DNA of 51,494 nucleotides, taken from Collinsella aerofaciens (GTDB lineage: Bacteria > Actinomycetota > Coriobacteriia > Coriobacteriales > Coriobacteriaceae). The notes under the pieces were generated by a model that saw nothing but the letters and a program-made list of their open reading frames with translations, ran no database searches and was not told the DNA's origin. The stretch covers positions 1 through 51,494 of the forward strand of contig NZ_JADNDZ010000102.1 of the NCBI RefSeq assembly GCF_015552075.1. Reading direction: 5' to 3'. The position numbers were made by a program, and so were the translations under genes. Below are positions 41,756 to 50,406 of the stretch, one piece after another (within the stretch, counting starts at the first letter, position 1; every line of letters starts with the position of its first letter).

Positions 41756-42421
41756 CTACCCCAAAACGCGCACGCTGGGGCAAAGGTCTGCCAGCGGGCA
41801 TTCGTCGCATTTGGGCTTGCGGGCATCGCAGATCTCGCGGCCGAAGGTAATCCACTGGTGGTTGACCGACTCCCAATACTCGTGCGGCAAGATCTTGAGC
41901 AGGTCCTGCTCGGTCTTGAGCGGTTCCTTGGCGTGCGTCTTGGGGCTCAGCATCAGGCGGTGCGCAATGCGATTGACGTGCGTATCCACCGCAATGCCCT
42001 CCACAATGCCGTACCCCACGTTGAGCACAATGTTCGCGGTCTTGCGTCCCACGCCCGGCAGCTTGACGAGCTCCTTCATGTCGGCCGGCACCTCGCCGCC
42101 GTAGTCGGCAACGATCATCTGCGCGGCCTCCACGGCGTGCTTGGCCTTGCTCTTATAGAAGCCGAGCGACTTGATCGTATCCGCCACGTCGGCAACACTC
42201 GCGCCGGCCATGGCCTCGGGCGTGGGCCACTGGTCAAACAACCGCGGCGTCACCTTGTTGACCTGTGCGTCGGTCGTCTGCGCCGAAAGAAGCACGGCGA
42301 TCAACAGGCGAAAGGGGTTATCGTGGTCCAAAAAGCACTCGACCGGGCCATAGCGACGGTTGAGGCGCTCGCACACCTCGATGGCGCGCTCGCGTTTGGC
42401 GGCATTGGTCTCGCGTGGCAT
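41756..42421 (-). CDS. nth: Endonuclease III
   Basis: 221 residues. Helix-hairpin-helix LPGVGRKTANIVLNV near residue 118 carries the catalytic Lys, and the catalytic Asp lies in IAVDTHVNRIAHRL. The four cysteines of the 4Fe-4S loop are present (C-x6-C-x2-C-x5-C in CDARKPKCDECPLADLC). It removes oxidised pyrimidines and nicks the abasic site. GAGGAG lies upstream of ATG 42421. It is downstream of the ABC exporter on the same strand. Confidence 0.95.
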   Translation of the reverse strand: MPRETNAAKRERAIEVCERLNRRYGPVECFLDHDNPFRLLIAVLLSAQTTDAQVNKVTPRLFDQWPTPEAMAGASVADVADTIKSLGFYKSKAKHAVEAAQMIVADYGGEVPADMKELVKLPGVGRKTANIVLNVGYGIVEGIAVDTHVNRIAHRLMLSPKTHAKEPLKTEQDLLKILPHEYWESVNHQWITFGREICDARKPKCDECPLADLCPSVRVLG

Positions 42422-42484
42422 AACGACTCCTCGGCTCGGCAAAAACATTACTTCACGGGAACGATTGTCCCACGCCCGGGGACC

Positions 42485-44287
42485 TTAAGCCTCCAAGAAT
42501 GCGCCGGTTTGGCGGCTCCACAGGCTCGCGTACTCGCCGCCCGCCTCGACGAGCTGTGCATGTGTACCGTCCTCGACGATCTCGCCGTCCGCCAGCACCA
42601 CGATGCGGTCGAGCGCCGCCACGGTGGACAGGCGATGCGCCACCACAATGGAGGTGCGCCCGCGCATCAGGTTTTCGAGCGCCTCCTGCACCAGCGCCTC
42701 GGACTCGCTGTCGAGCGCAGAGGTCGCTTCGTCGAGCACCAGAATCGGAGCGTCGGTGAGGATCGCGCGCGCAATGGCCACGCGCTGACGCTGACCGCCC
42801 GAGAGCTTAACGCCGCGCTCACCCACCATGGTGTCAAAGCCTTGGGGCAGTCGGTCGATAAACTCCAAGGCATTCGCCAGGCGCGCCGCATCGCGGATCT
42901 GCTCGTCGGTGGCGTCGGGGCGGCCGTAGGCGATGTTCTCGCGGATGGAGCGGTGGAACAGCAGCGCCTCCTGCGGCACGTAGGCAACCTGGCGACGCAG
43001 GCTCTGCTGCGTGCAGCGCGAGACATCCTGGCCGTCCACGAGCACGCGACCGCCCTGCACGTCGTCCAGACGCAGCAGCAACTTGGTGAGCGTCGTCTTG
43101 CCCGATCCCGATTTGCCCACCAGACCCACGCGCTGGCCAGCCGCCACATGGAGCGTCAGGTCGTCGAACACGCTCTCGCCCGCCGCAGCGTCACGGTACG
43201 CAAAGCTCAGGTGCTCAAAATCGATCGCGCCCTCGGTCACTTTGAGCTCGGGGGCGTCCGGGTCGTCTGCTACTAGGCGCGGCTCGTCCAGCACGCGCGT
43301 CATCTCGGCGGCGTCGCCCAGCGCGCGGTTGATGCGCTGCATCATGGAGCTCACGTAGTTCAGGCGCATGGTGAGGTTGTACGTGTAGGTAAAGATCATG
43401 ACGAGCGCGCCGGCCGAGATGCCAAACCACGCGTTGCCGCTCGCCACGAACACGCTCACCACGGCCATGGTGATGACGATAAGGCCCGAGGTCGTAAAGT
43501 TGCGCTGCATCATGGCGTGCATCGAGACGGTCTCGGCGTCGCGCGCGGCGCGGTCGGCGGCATCGAACAGGTCGCGCTCAAAGTCCTCGCGCCCGCAGGT
43601 CTTAACGGCCAAGATGTTCGTGACCGCGTCGGAGAGCACACCCGACAGCTTGTTCTGCGCGGCGGACGTCGCGGCAGAAAGCGGCATGATGCGCTTGTAC
43701 ATGAGCCAGACAAACGCGATGTAGACGACCATGATGCCCACCAAGATCACGGTGAACGTGGGCACGACCGGGGCGAGTGCGGCCACGGTGCAGATGACCG
43801 AGGTGATGGTAGGGATGAGCGAATACACCGTTACGTCCACCAGGCCCGTATAGCCGCTCATAAAACGGCTCGTCTGGCTCACAAGCGATCCGCCAAAGCG
43901 GCTGGTATGGAATGTCATGGATTGGTTGGAGAGCGTGTCGAAGCACAGGCGCGCCAGGTGATAGTTGCCCGCGATCTCGAGCTTGTAGACGGTGTAGTCC
44001 TGCAGCTTGGAAAGAATCTGGCCCACCAGATTAACGAGTACGAGCGCCAGGATGTAGGGGCCGAAGACCTCAAACACCTGATCACCCGCCACGGGACCGG
44101 CTTGAACGCGGTCGACAATGAGGGCCATCACATAGGTATTGGCAAACGTCAGCAAAAAGATGTAGCCCGCCGACGAGAACACCGAGAGAAAGACAATCAG
44201 CGGCTGCGTGCGCGTGACACCCCAAAAACGCCGGAGTGTACGGCGCACGGTCGAGCGCTTAAGCGGACTGGTGCTTCTCTGAGACAT
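42485..44287 (-). CDS. ABC exporter half-transporter (fused membrane and ATPase domains)
   Basis: 600 residues. Six membrane segments lie in ~30-310 (PLIVFLSVFSSAGYIFLLTFANTYVMALIV onwards). The ATPase follows: Walker A GLVGKSGSGKTTLTKLLL near 395, Q-loop YVPQEALLF, signature KLSGGQRQRVAIARAIL, Walker B ILVLDEATSALDSES and H-loop VAHRLSTV. As a homodimer, or with another half, it would export a lipid, peptide or drug; nothing nearby fixes the substrate. GAAAGGAAG lies upstream of ATG 44287. Confidence 0.93.
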   Translation of the reverse strand: MSQRSTSPLKRSTVRRTLRRFWGVTRTQPLIVFLSVFSSAGYIFLLTFANTYVMALIVDRVQAGPVAGDQVFEVFGPYILALVLVNLVGQILSKLQDYTVYKLEIAGNYHLARLCFDTLSNQSMTFHTSRFGGSLVSQTSRFMSGYTGLVDVTVYSLIPTITSVICTVAALAPVVPTFTVILVGIMVVYIAFVWLMYKRIMPLSAATSAAQNKLSGVLSDAVTNILAVKTCGREDFERDLFDAADRAARDAETVSMHAMMQRNFTTSGLIVITMAVVSVFVASGNAWFGISAGALVMIFTYTYNLTMRLNYVSSMMQRINRALGDAAEMTRVLDEPRLVADDPDAPELKVTEGAIDFEHLSFAYRDAAAGESVFDDLTLHVAAGQRVGLVGKSGSGKTTLTKLLLRLDDVQGGRVLVDGQDVSRCTQQSLRRQVAYVPQEALLFHRSIRENIAYGRPDATDEQIRDAARLANALEFIDRLPQGFDTMVGERGVKLSGGQRQRVAIARAILTDAPILVLDEATSALDSESEALVQEALENLMRGRTSIVVAHRLSTVAALDRIVVLADGEIVEDGTHAQLVEAGGEYASLWSRQTGAFLEA

Positions 44288-44363
44288 GGACTTCCTTTCG
44301 CATCCGGCAGTTCGAACAGCCATTGTTGCACATTGGAGCACGCTTCAGACAAGTGCGATACGA

Positions 44364-44403
44364 AAAGCGGTGGGGCGCCCGCGTTTGCGCCGGTGCCCCA
44401 CCG
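44364..44403 (-). terminator. Terminator of rmuC
   Basis: Perfect 9-bp stem CGGTGGGGC / GCCCCACCG (44368-44376, 44395-44403) with an internal GC-rich loop, followed on the minus strand by TTTTCG. Confidence 0.7.
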
Positions 44404-44414
44404 TCTTGTTACAA

Positions 44415-45770
44415 TTAGTCCTCGTCTTCTTGGTCTGTGAGAAGGTCCGCGGGCGTGAGTCCCAAGATCTCATCGGCTTGGTCGGCGTCTTCCAGCGCGT
44501 CGATATCCTTGAGTTTGCGCTCCATGACGTTGGTGCGCGTGGTGATAATGCCCTCGACCGTTTTACCCGCGGTCTCGATCTGCTGCTGGGCGCGGCGCAG
44601 CGCCTTTTGATAGCGCGGCAGCTCGGCCTTGACGGCGGAGAGCACTCGCAGTACATCGTCGGTGCGTTTTTGCAGCCTAAACGTCTGGTAGCTCATCTGC
44701 AGGCTGTTGAGAATGGCCGCCATGGTGCTGGGGCCGGCAACGTTGACGTGATAGTCGCGGCCCAGGGTCTCGATAAGCCCGGAGCGGCTGACGACCTCGG
44801 CGTACAGCCCTTCAAACGGCACGAACATGATGCCAAAGTTGGTCGTTGCCGGCACACTCAGGTACTTTTCGCAAATGTCCTTTGCCTCGCGCTTGACCAT
44901 GGTGTCGAGCGTCTTGCGCGCAGCCGCCACGGTCTCCGCATCGCCCGACTCCTGCGCGTCGAGCAAGTGCTCGTACGCGTCGCCCGGGAATTTGGAGTCG
45001 ATCGGCAGCAGCACGGGATCGCCCTCGTCCACCGGCAGCTTGACGGCAAACTCAACGCGCTCCGAGGCGCCGGGCTTGGTGGCGACGTTTTCCAGATACT
45101 GGTCGGGCGTAAGGATGTCCGCCAGAATTGCACCCAGCTGCACCTCGCCCAAAATGCCACGCGCCTTCACGTTGCCCAGCACGCGCTTAAGGTCGCCCAC
45201 GCCGGTGGCGATGGACTGCATGTCGCCCAGGCCCTTGTACACGGCCTCGAGCTGGTCGCTCACCTGCTTAAACGATGCCGACAGTCGGTCGTTGAGCGTG
45301 CGGGAGAGCTTCTCGTCCACCGTCGCACGCATTTGATCGAGCTGCACGTTGTTGTCTTTGCGGATGGCGCCCAGCTGAGCATCGACCGTTTCGCGCACCT
45401 TGTCCAGGCGATGCTCGATACCCTCGCGGTTGGCACCGAGCTGTTGGGCCGTCTCGCGGCGCAGGTCATCCATCCGGTCACCAGCTTGCGAAAACTCACG
45501 TGCGATGGTCAGGTAACGTTGCTGCTCCACGGCCGCATCTGTCGTCTGCTGCTGCGCGATGGCATTGGCCGTGCGGCGAGTTTCGGCCAGCGCGACGTTC
45601 AGGGCATCGAGCGCGTTGTTGGCCTGCTCGAGTGCTGCCAGCGTTTCCGCGCTACTGTCGCCACGCTCCCGCAACTCGGCACGCAGGCTCTTGAGCTGGA
45701 GGGCGCAAGCCACAGCAACCCCCACCGCCACCAAGGCGATCACAACAAGCACAATATCAATAGCAGACAT
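44415..45770 (-). CDS. rmuC: DNA recombination protein RmuC
   Basis: 451 residues. One N-terminal membrane segment (AIDIVLVVIALVAVGVAVACAL) is followed by a long coiled coil (~25-170, rich in Leu/Glu/Arg), then the RmuC nuclease-like core (GVGDLKRVLGNVKARGILGEVQLGAIL, LPIDSKFPGDAYEHLLDA, FMFVPFEGLYAEVV-type IMFVPFEGLYAEVV). The family limits inversions and rearrangements at short inverted repeats, notable here given the many such repeats. The end is acidic (DQEDED). GGGCGGAG precedes ATG 45770. Confidence 0.94.
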   Translation of the reverse strand: MSAIDIVLVVIALVAVGVAVACALQLKSLRAELRERGDSSAETLAALEQANNALDALNVALAETRRTANAIAQQQTTDAAVEQQRYLTIAREFSQAGDRMDDLRRETAQQLGANREGIEHRLDKVRETVDAQLGAIRKDNNVQLDQMRATVDEKLSRTLNDRLSASFKQVSDQLEAVYKGLGDMQSIATGVGDLKRVLGNVKARGILGEVQLGAILADILTPDQYLENVATKPGASERVEFAVKLPVDEGDPVLLPIDSKFPGDAYEHLLDAQESGDAETVAAARKTLDTMVKREAKDICEKYLSVPATTNFGIMFVPFEGLYAEVVSRSGLIETLGRDYHVNVAGPSTMAAILNSLQMSYQTFRLQKRTDDVLRVLSAVKAELPRYQKALRRAQQQIETAGKTVEGIITTRTNVMERKLKDIDALEDADQADEILGLTPADLLTDQEDED

Positions 45771-45821
45771 AAACTCCGCCCAACAAACCCAATCGAGCAC
45801 CAATCAAAACCGCGATCAATC

Positions 45822-46385
45822 TTACCCCGCCATACGCACCGGGCGCCCGGCCCCTTCTTGGGCGCCCCTCTCCTCCGCATATTCCATAATGCGGCGCGCC
45901 GTCTCCCTGCTCACCTTTGAGTCATCACCTGCTAAATATGCGTACACGTTTCCCTTATTCAGATTCAAATCGCGGCAGAGACCGTAGCGCGTTACACCCG
46001 ATTCCTCTAGCGCTCCCAACGTTCTTTTTCGCATCAGGGCGTTGATTCTTCTGTCCGCCACTGGCTTTTCCTTCACCGCTCTATACGCACGCCAAACGTT
46101 GGCATAACGATTTGGGAGCTCACTTTTGGCGCATAGAGACGCCATGCTACCCGCTTGACCGTACAAGGATAAAACGTCTCGGTAATCCCGTTCCATCCAC
46201 GAGCCCTCGGATAAACCCAGAACGTATTCGGCTTTTCCTTGCGCCAAAGCGAGCAAAAACAGAGGCTCCGCCACGCGCGGCGCATCCGTCGTCGCCTGCT
46301 CAACCAATTTTCTAAAACTCAGCGACCGCTGTCCGGATAGCTCTCGGCAATAGCCTTTTAAGAATCCCTCAAAGGTCAGATTCAA
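45822..46385 (-). CDS. Helix-turn-helix partner of a nucleotidyltransferase (toxin-antitoxin-like)
   Basis: 187 residues if read from TTG 46385, which has AAGGAGGTG five bases upstream and overlaps the preceding stop by four bases (TTGA). The longer open frame lies inside the neighbour. The N-terminal ~110 residues are helical without a recognised domain. The C-terminal ~60 residues form a helix-turn-helix (TRYGLCRDLNLNKGNVYAYLAGDDSKVSRETARRI). It is cotranscribed with and translationally coupled to a minimal nucleotidyltransferase, an arrangement found in AbiE-like and MenA/MenT-like systems. The antitoxin/regulator role is inferred. Confidence 0.75.
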   Translation of the reverse strand: MNLTFEGFLKGYCRELSGQRSLSFRKLVEQATTDAPRVAEPLFLLALAQGKAEYVLGLSEGSWMERDYRDVLSLYGQAGSMASLCAKSELPNRYANVWRAYRAVKEKPVADRRINALMRKRTLGALEESGVTRYGLCRDLNLNKGNVYAYLAGDDSKVSRETARRIMEYAEERGAQEGAGRPVRMAG

Positions 46386-46912
46386 CCGAGCACCTCCTTT
46401 TTGTATTGCCTGTATGCACAGACCATCTCTTGATAACTCCGCTCCGAAGGCGACGACGCCAGCGCCTCTCCCTCGTCGAATATAAGCCGTTCGAGCAACC
46501 CCCAATCAAGTCGGTCGACGAATGCCTGACTATGAAGATCGATGATGTCGTTCGGACGACAGGCATAGAGCTTCATTACCGCCAGGTCCTCCAAGGATGG
46601 CGTAAAGTACCTGATAAAACGCGCCCCAATATCCAAGGGAATCAAACGATCTTCGTAATTGAACGGCATCTGATTACAATATGCCACCGCCATACCATTC
46701 ACCTCGGGGTATCGAGCTATGATCTCGCGGAGGCACCTATCTGCCTCAAACACATCAATGTCATGTGTAACCGAACGATTCGTCACATCGTTTAGCATGA
46801 AGGCGCTTCCTCCCACCAATACAACGTTCGGCCTGTCGTCTCTTGGACCTATTTCCAGCTCCGCCTCTTCGTCAATGCCCAAAAGAGTCTGTTCTAAATC
46901 CTGCTTATACAT
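46382..46912 (-). CDS. DUF6036-type minimal nucleotidyltransferase
   Basis: 176 residues. The nucleotidyltransferase signature is clear: Gly34-Gly35-Ser36 (VVLVGGSAFML), then Asp51-x-Asp53 (THDIDVF), the metal-binding pair. FTPSLEDLAVMKLYACRPNDIIDLHSQ resembles the conserved region of AbiEii-like and DUF6036 proteins, where Lys and Asp residues are conserved. Related proteins act as toxins that modify tRNA or other targets. The upstream leader is AT-rich (AATAATAATAGG before the start), lower in GC than its neighbours, suggesting acquisition. Its stop overlaps the start of the HTH partner. Confidence 0.8.
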   Translation of the reverse strand: MYKQDLEQTLLGIDEEAELEIGPRDDRPNVVLVGGSAFMLNDVTNRSVTHDIDVFEADRCLREIIARYPEVNGMAVAYCNQMPFNYEDRLIPLDIGARFIRYFTPSLEDLAVMKLYACRPNDIIDLHSQAFVDRLDWGLLERLIFDEGEALASSPSERSYQEMVCAYRQYKKEVLG

Positions 46913-47035
46913 AACAAATCCTATTATTATTCATCTTCAATAATACTATTAAGTCGCATGACAGGACCCACAGGATGCGAGGATTCTACTCATGGCGATA
47001 ATCCCTACACCCTAGAAGTCCTAATGTGACAAACG

Positions 47036-47470
47036 CTAACTCTCCCAGCCGGCGCGGATTGTTGTTATGACATCGCCTAGGCGCTGGCCGAGGGCTGACA
47101 GATGTTGGAGCACCTCGTTGGGCGATGCGCCGTTGAGGATGCACGTGAGGGCATACGACGCCAGAAAGATGGCCGCAAGCCCTAACGGGATGAGCACGAT
47201 CATCGCCAATATGCGCAAGCGCTGGCCCACACGGCGACGACGCGCACGACGCTTGTCGAACGCGAGCTCCTGCGCATATGAATCTTGCTGTACGGAATAG
47301 GCCTCTGGCGCCGATTTACACCCGGGCACAGCTGCAGGTACAGCAGCGGGCACGACATTTTGCGCAAAGGGCTGGGCTGCCGCCCCTTGCATTTGCATCT
47401 CTATAAGCCGTTGCTGTTGGCGCAACATGCGCTCGGCTTGTTGCTGCGGAGTCTCAAGAAACAGATCCAT
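47036..47470 (-). CDS. Small single-pass membrane protein, Gln-rich N-terminus
   Basis: 144 residues. The first ~35 residues are rich in Gln and Met (TPQQQAERMLRQQQRLIEMQMQ), then an Ala/Pro/Val-rich stretch. A very basic patch (KRRARRRRVGQRLR) precedes one membrane segment (ILAMIVLIPLGLAAIFLASYALTCIL, ~100-125) and a short C-terminal tail. The basic side should stay in the cytoplasm. No family recognised. GGAGG lies five bases upstream of ATG 47470. The long gap upstream (47,471-47,724) shows only a weak hairpin near 47,587-47,630 and no further gene. Confidence 0.75.
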   Translation of the reverse strand: MDLFLETPQQQAERMLRQQQRLIEMQMQGAAAQPFAQNVVPAAVPAAVPGCKSAPEAYSVQQDSYAQELAFDKRRARRRRVGQRLRILAMIVLIPLGLAAIFLASYALTCILNGASPNEVLQHLSALGQRLGDVITTIRAGWES

Positions 47471-47724
47471 GCTGGCCTCCAAAATCGGAGCATTCGACGC
47501 TTACGACCAGCATCCCGCACCGCCATGACCGCGACAACGCAATCGCCGGCAATAGCCACAAAGTTTCTTCTGCTCAAAAGCTGTCGAAAAGCTCAACAAC
47601 TCCCCTACCAGCACTTTCTCTGAGCTTTTTTCGCCAACAATCTTTTGGCCTTCCACCCTTACGCCAACTGACCAAAATCTAACCAATAGCTTGACGAAAA
47701 TTGTGGAGACCGGGACCCCACACA

Positions 47725-47885
47725 AAAAGTGCCGCCCCAAAGGGGCGGCACACAAACTTATTATCAGCTTTTCTGTAACGAGCATGCGACGACTCAACGC
47801 CGGGGCGCAGGGCGGGGAAACCTTTGCCTCGCGCGACCCTGCGAAGCCGTGAGCGAGAGGGGAAGGTTTCCCCGCCCTGCGCCCC
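47725..47885 (-). ncRNA. Structured 3' element, copy 1 (long stem, conserved loop, terminator)
   Basis: Lies directly after the stop of the 47,904-48,536 gene. In transcript order: a perfect 23-bp stem with arms 47802-47824 and 47863-47885; a conserved linker including ACAGAAAAGCTGATAA; and a terminator stem GTGCCGCCCC / GGGGCGGCAC (47729-47738, 47742-47751) followed by TTTTTGTG. Nearly all of this recurs after the rubrerythrin gene. The loop holds CGCGACCCTGCG and AGCCGTGAGCG. The stem arms differ between the copies while each pairs perfectly. The terminator part is certain; function of the rest unknown. Confidence 0.7.
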
Positions 47886-47903
47886 GTGGTCGGTGAGAAC
47901 AGA

Positions 47904-48536
47904 CTACATGCCCGCGAGACCGCGGGCGGCGGTGGCGCACATAAATGCCAAGACGAGAATCACGAGCGACCCGGCGATGTCTGCCAGCACGCCCATTACG
48001 CGGCGCTCAAACAGCCAACTCTCAAAGTGCGGGGCAACGTTGCGCCAAACACGCCACAGCAAGATGCCCATACCGATGACGCCGGGAATATTGAGCAACA
48101 AAATCTCGGAGCACAAGAGGCCGATCAGGTTGCCGGCGGCAAAGCCCGCATCGCCCTTGCAGTATTTGCGATAAATCATGTACAGCATGTACGCCACAAA
48201 CGGCTGCAGACACGCCGAGATAAACGTAACCACCATCGAGGGGTCTTGAGAAAAGACATCGGTGAGCTTATCCACACTCGTAGCATCCTTAGAGGCCAGG
48301 AACAGACCGATGACCACCACGGGCACCACGCCCAAGATAACCTCGACCATCGTAAACAGCTTGGCGGTCAGGTCCTCACTCGCCGAATTCAAATGGGGCG
48401 CCCACTCAGGATGAGCATGCGCGCCGACCTTCTTGTCCTTCTCGGCACGATCGGCCTTTTTGCCCTCGGCAACCCGACGACCAGGATCCCTGCGAGTTCC
48501 CGCCGCAGCCACCCGAGCCCGAGACTTCTTACCCAT
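47904..48536 (-). CDS. Hypothetical membrane protein, about four segments
   Basis: 210 residues. The basic, polar N-terminus (~1-55, many Lys/Arg) is followed by probable membrane segments near 60-80 (VEVILGVVPVVVIGLFL), 100-125, 135-160 and 180-205. I do not recognise a family. ATG 48536 is preferred over a GTG three codons earlier; GGGGTG lies upstream. It is followed by the long-stem 3' element described separately, which ends its transcript. Confidence 0.75.
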   Translation of the reverse strand: MGKKSRARVAAAGTRRDPGRRVAEGKKADRAEKDKKVGAHAHPEWAPHLNSASEDLTAKLFTMVEVILGVVPVVVIGLFLASKDATSVDKLTDVFSQDPSMVVTFISACLQPFVAYMLYMIYRKYCKGDAGFAAGNLIGLLCSEILLLNIPGVIGMGILLWRVWRNVAPHFESWLFERRVMGVLADIAGSLVILVLAFMCATAARGLAGM

Positions 48537-48627
48537 AAAAAACACCCCATCAGGTAGTAGATAAACTAAAAGTCGCTACCCAGTGTACCCCACCCATGAA
48601 CGGTGCCGTCCCAACCAGTCCCCCTAC

Positions 48628-48806
48628 AAAAACGTGCCGCCCCAAAAGGGGCGGCACACAAACTTCTTATCAGCTTTTCTGTAGTGAGCACGCGACGACC
48701 CGAAGCCGGAGCGCAGGGCGGGAGGCCGGACTACCTTCCCTCAACGCGACCCTGCGGAGCCGTGAGCGGGGAGGGAAGGTAGTCCGGCCTCCCGCCCTGC
48801 GCTCCG
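48628..48806 (-). ncRNA. Structured 3' element, copy 2 (35-bp stem, conserved loop, terminator)
   Basis: Lies after the rubrerythrin stop codon. A perfect 35-bp stem has arms 48707-48741 and 48772-48806 and a 30-nt loop sharing CGCGACCCTGCG and AGCCGTGAGCG with copy 1. The linker (ACAGAAAAGCTGATAA) and the terminator stem GTGCCGCCCC / GGGGCGGCAC with TTTTTG are also shared. The inner 20 bp of the stem is entirely different from copy 1 yet fully paired. Confidence 0.7.
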
Positions 48807-48825
48807 CAGCAGCCAGCGCCACGCG

Positions 48826-49365
48826 CTAGTAGTTCACCACCTGCTCCTCAAAGTACGCCTTCGGGTGGTTACAAACCGGGCACACCTCGGGCGCCTCGGC
48901 ACCAACATGCAGGTGCCCGCAGTTCAGGCACTTCCACACCTTCACGCCCTCGCGCTCAAACACCTCGCCCGACTCAATGCGCTCGACAAGCTTGTTGTAG
49001 CGCTCCTCGTGGGCCTTCTCGACGGCGGCGACGCCACGGAACTTCTCAGCGATCTCGGCAAAACCCTCCTCCTCGGCGGTCTTGGCGAACTCGTCGTACA
49101 TCGTGGTCCACTCGTAGTTCTCGCCCGCAGCGGCATCACGCAGATTGTCCAGGGTATCGGGGACGGCGCCGTCGTGCAGATACTTAAACCACAGCTTGGC
49201 GTGCTCGGACTCGTTGCCCGCCGTCTCGGCAAAAATATTCGAGATCTGAACGTAGCCGTCCTTTTTGGCCTTGGATGCATAGTAGCGATACTTGGTGTGT
49301 GCCTGGGACTCACCGGCAAAAGCGGTCTCGAGGTTCTTCTTGGTTTGGGAATTCTCAAAATCCAT
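48826..49365 (-). CDS. Rubrerythrin
   Basis: 179 residues. The N-terminal four-helix di-iron domain has the E-x-x-H pairs (NESEHAKLW near residue 52, VEKAHEERY near residue 120) and [16 protein letters not shown] near residue 15. A C-terminal rubredoxin-like Fe(Cys)4 site follows ([17 protein letters not shown]). It reduces hydrogen peroxide with electrons from rubredoxin or NADH, protecting an anaerobe. AAGGGAAG lies upstream of ATG 49365. The stop is followed by the long-stem 3' element. Confidence 0.95.
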   Translation of the reverse strand: MDFENSQTKKNLETAFAGESQAHTKYRYYASKAKKDGYVQISNIFAETAGNESEHAKLWFKYLHDGAVPDTLDNLRDAAAGENYEWTTMYDEFAKTAEEEGFAEIAEKFRGVAAVEKAHEERYNKLVERIESGEVFEREGVKVWKCLNCGHLHVGAEAPEVCPVCNHPKAYFEEQVVNY

Positions 49366-49479
49366 AGGTGTACTTCCCTTCAACGCATGCCGCCCGTAGG
49401 CTTCGAGCGGCCTCGTCTTTAGGATGCCCTCAAGCCGCGAATTTAAACCTTACAATCCCGTTCTTCAGATTTGAGCGGG

Positions 49480-50385
49480 TTACACACTCAACCAACGATC
49501 GTCCTCGGCTCGGCAAAAGCCCTCGCGCTCCAGGTCAGCTAGAATGCCCGCGATCAAGTCGCACTCGACCGGCCCGCGACCGGCTGCCGCTTCCATCTCG
49601 TTAACGCCCACCACGGCATCAACAAGCGTAATCCCCGCCGGCTGGCCATCGCGCGCTGCCAGCAACATACGCACGATATGCGCGCGCTTTTGGCGACGCG
49701 AGCCCTCAAACTTTGATTGACGGCTATAGCCCGCCGAGCGCCTGGACGGATTGGGCAACGTCTTTTTTAGATATGCGCCGTAATCTAGCAACGCGTAATA
49801 CCACGCGCGCGGCGTGTCGGCATCATCGAGCGGCACGGCAAAGGGAGCGATCTCGTCGGTCGCTGCACCGGGAGCCGCCGGACAGGCGGCTTGGATCAGC
49901 GGCACCAGCTCGCGATCGGGAACAGCCGGTACATCGGGAAAGAAGTGATGCAGAAAGACTGTGCGCACATTGGTCTCCAGATACACGCCCGGAAGATCAA
50001 ACGCAAACGACCGGATACCCTGCGCCGTTGCCGGGCCAATACCAGGCAGAGCGACCAAGTCACGCGTCTCACGCGGAAACTCCCCGTCCCAGTCTTCTAC
50101 AACGCGCTGAGCGGCCCCATGAAGCGCCAGAGCGCGTCGGTTGTAGCCCATGCCCTGCCAAGCGTCCAAAACATCGGAAGGCGCGGCCTGGGCAAGCGCC
50201 TGCACAGTCGGAAAACGATCGAGCCACACCGGCATGCGCGCCTCCACACGCGGCACCTGCGTTTGCTGCAGCATGACCTCAGAAAGCCAAATGATGTACG
50301 GATCGCGTGTGCGGCGCCACGGAAGGTCGCGATAACGCAGGACCCCTTCCGAACGAATCATCGAACGAAAGGGGTCCTGAATCAT
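49480..50385 (-). CDS. MutY-like HhH-GPD DNA glycosylase lacking the Fe-S cluster
   Basis: 301 residues. The HhH-GPD fold is clear: LPWRRTRDPYIIWLSEVMLQQTQV with catalytic-type Glu36, GMGYNRRALAL, and LPGIGPATAQGI. At the catalytic Asp position (E. coli MutY Asp138) the residue is Glu137 (YLETNVRTVF). The four Fe-S cysteines are absent, replaced by NPSRRSAGYSRQSKFEGSRRQKR, and there is no C-terminal Nudix domain. This defines a MutY-related group. It likely acts in base-excision repair, with uncertain substrate. AAGGAG lies upstream of ATG 50385; it follows the Rrf2 gene by 21 bp. Confidence 0.88.
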   Translation of the reverse strand: MIQDPFRSMIRSEGVLRYRDLPWRRTRDPYIIWLSEVMLQQTQVPRVEARMPVWLDRFPTVQALAQAAPSDVLDAWQGMGYNRRALALHGAAQRVVEDWDGEFPRETRDLVALPGIGPATAQGIRSFAFDLPGVYLETNVRTVFLHHFFPDVPAVPDRELVPLIQAACPAAPGAATDEIAPFAVPLDDADTPRAWYYALLDYGAYLKKTLPNPSRRSAGYSRQSKFEGSRRQKRAHIVRMLLAARDGQPAGITLVDAVVGVNEMEAAAGRGPVECDLIAGILADLEREGFCRAEDDRWLSV

Positions 50386-50406
50386 GGCTATGCTCCTTAT
50401 GCGGCG

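Noticed and set aside
47587-47630. Intrinsic terminator on the plus strand (AAAAGCTCA / TGAGCTTTT)
   Set aside because: The loop is ~25 nt and no plus-strand gene precedes it, so it is not called as a feature.
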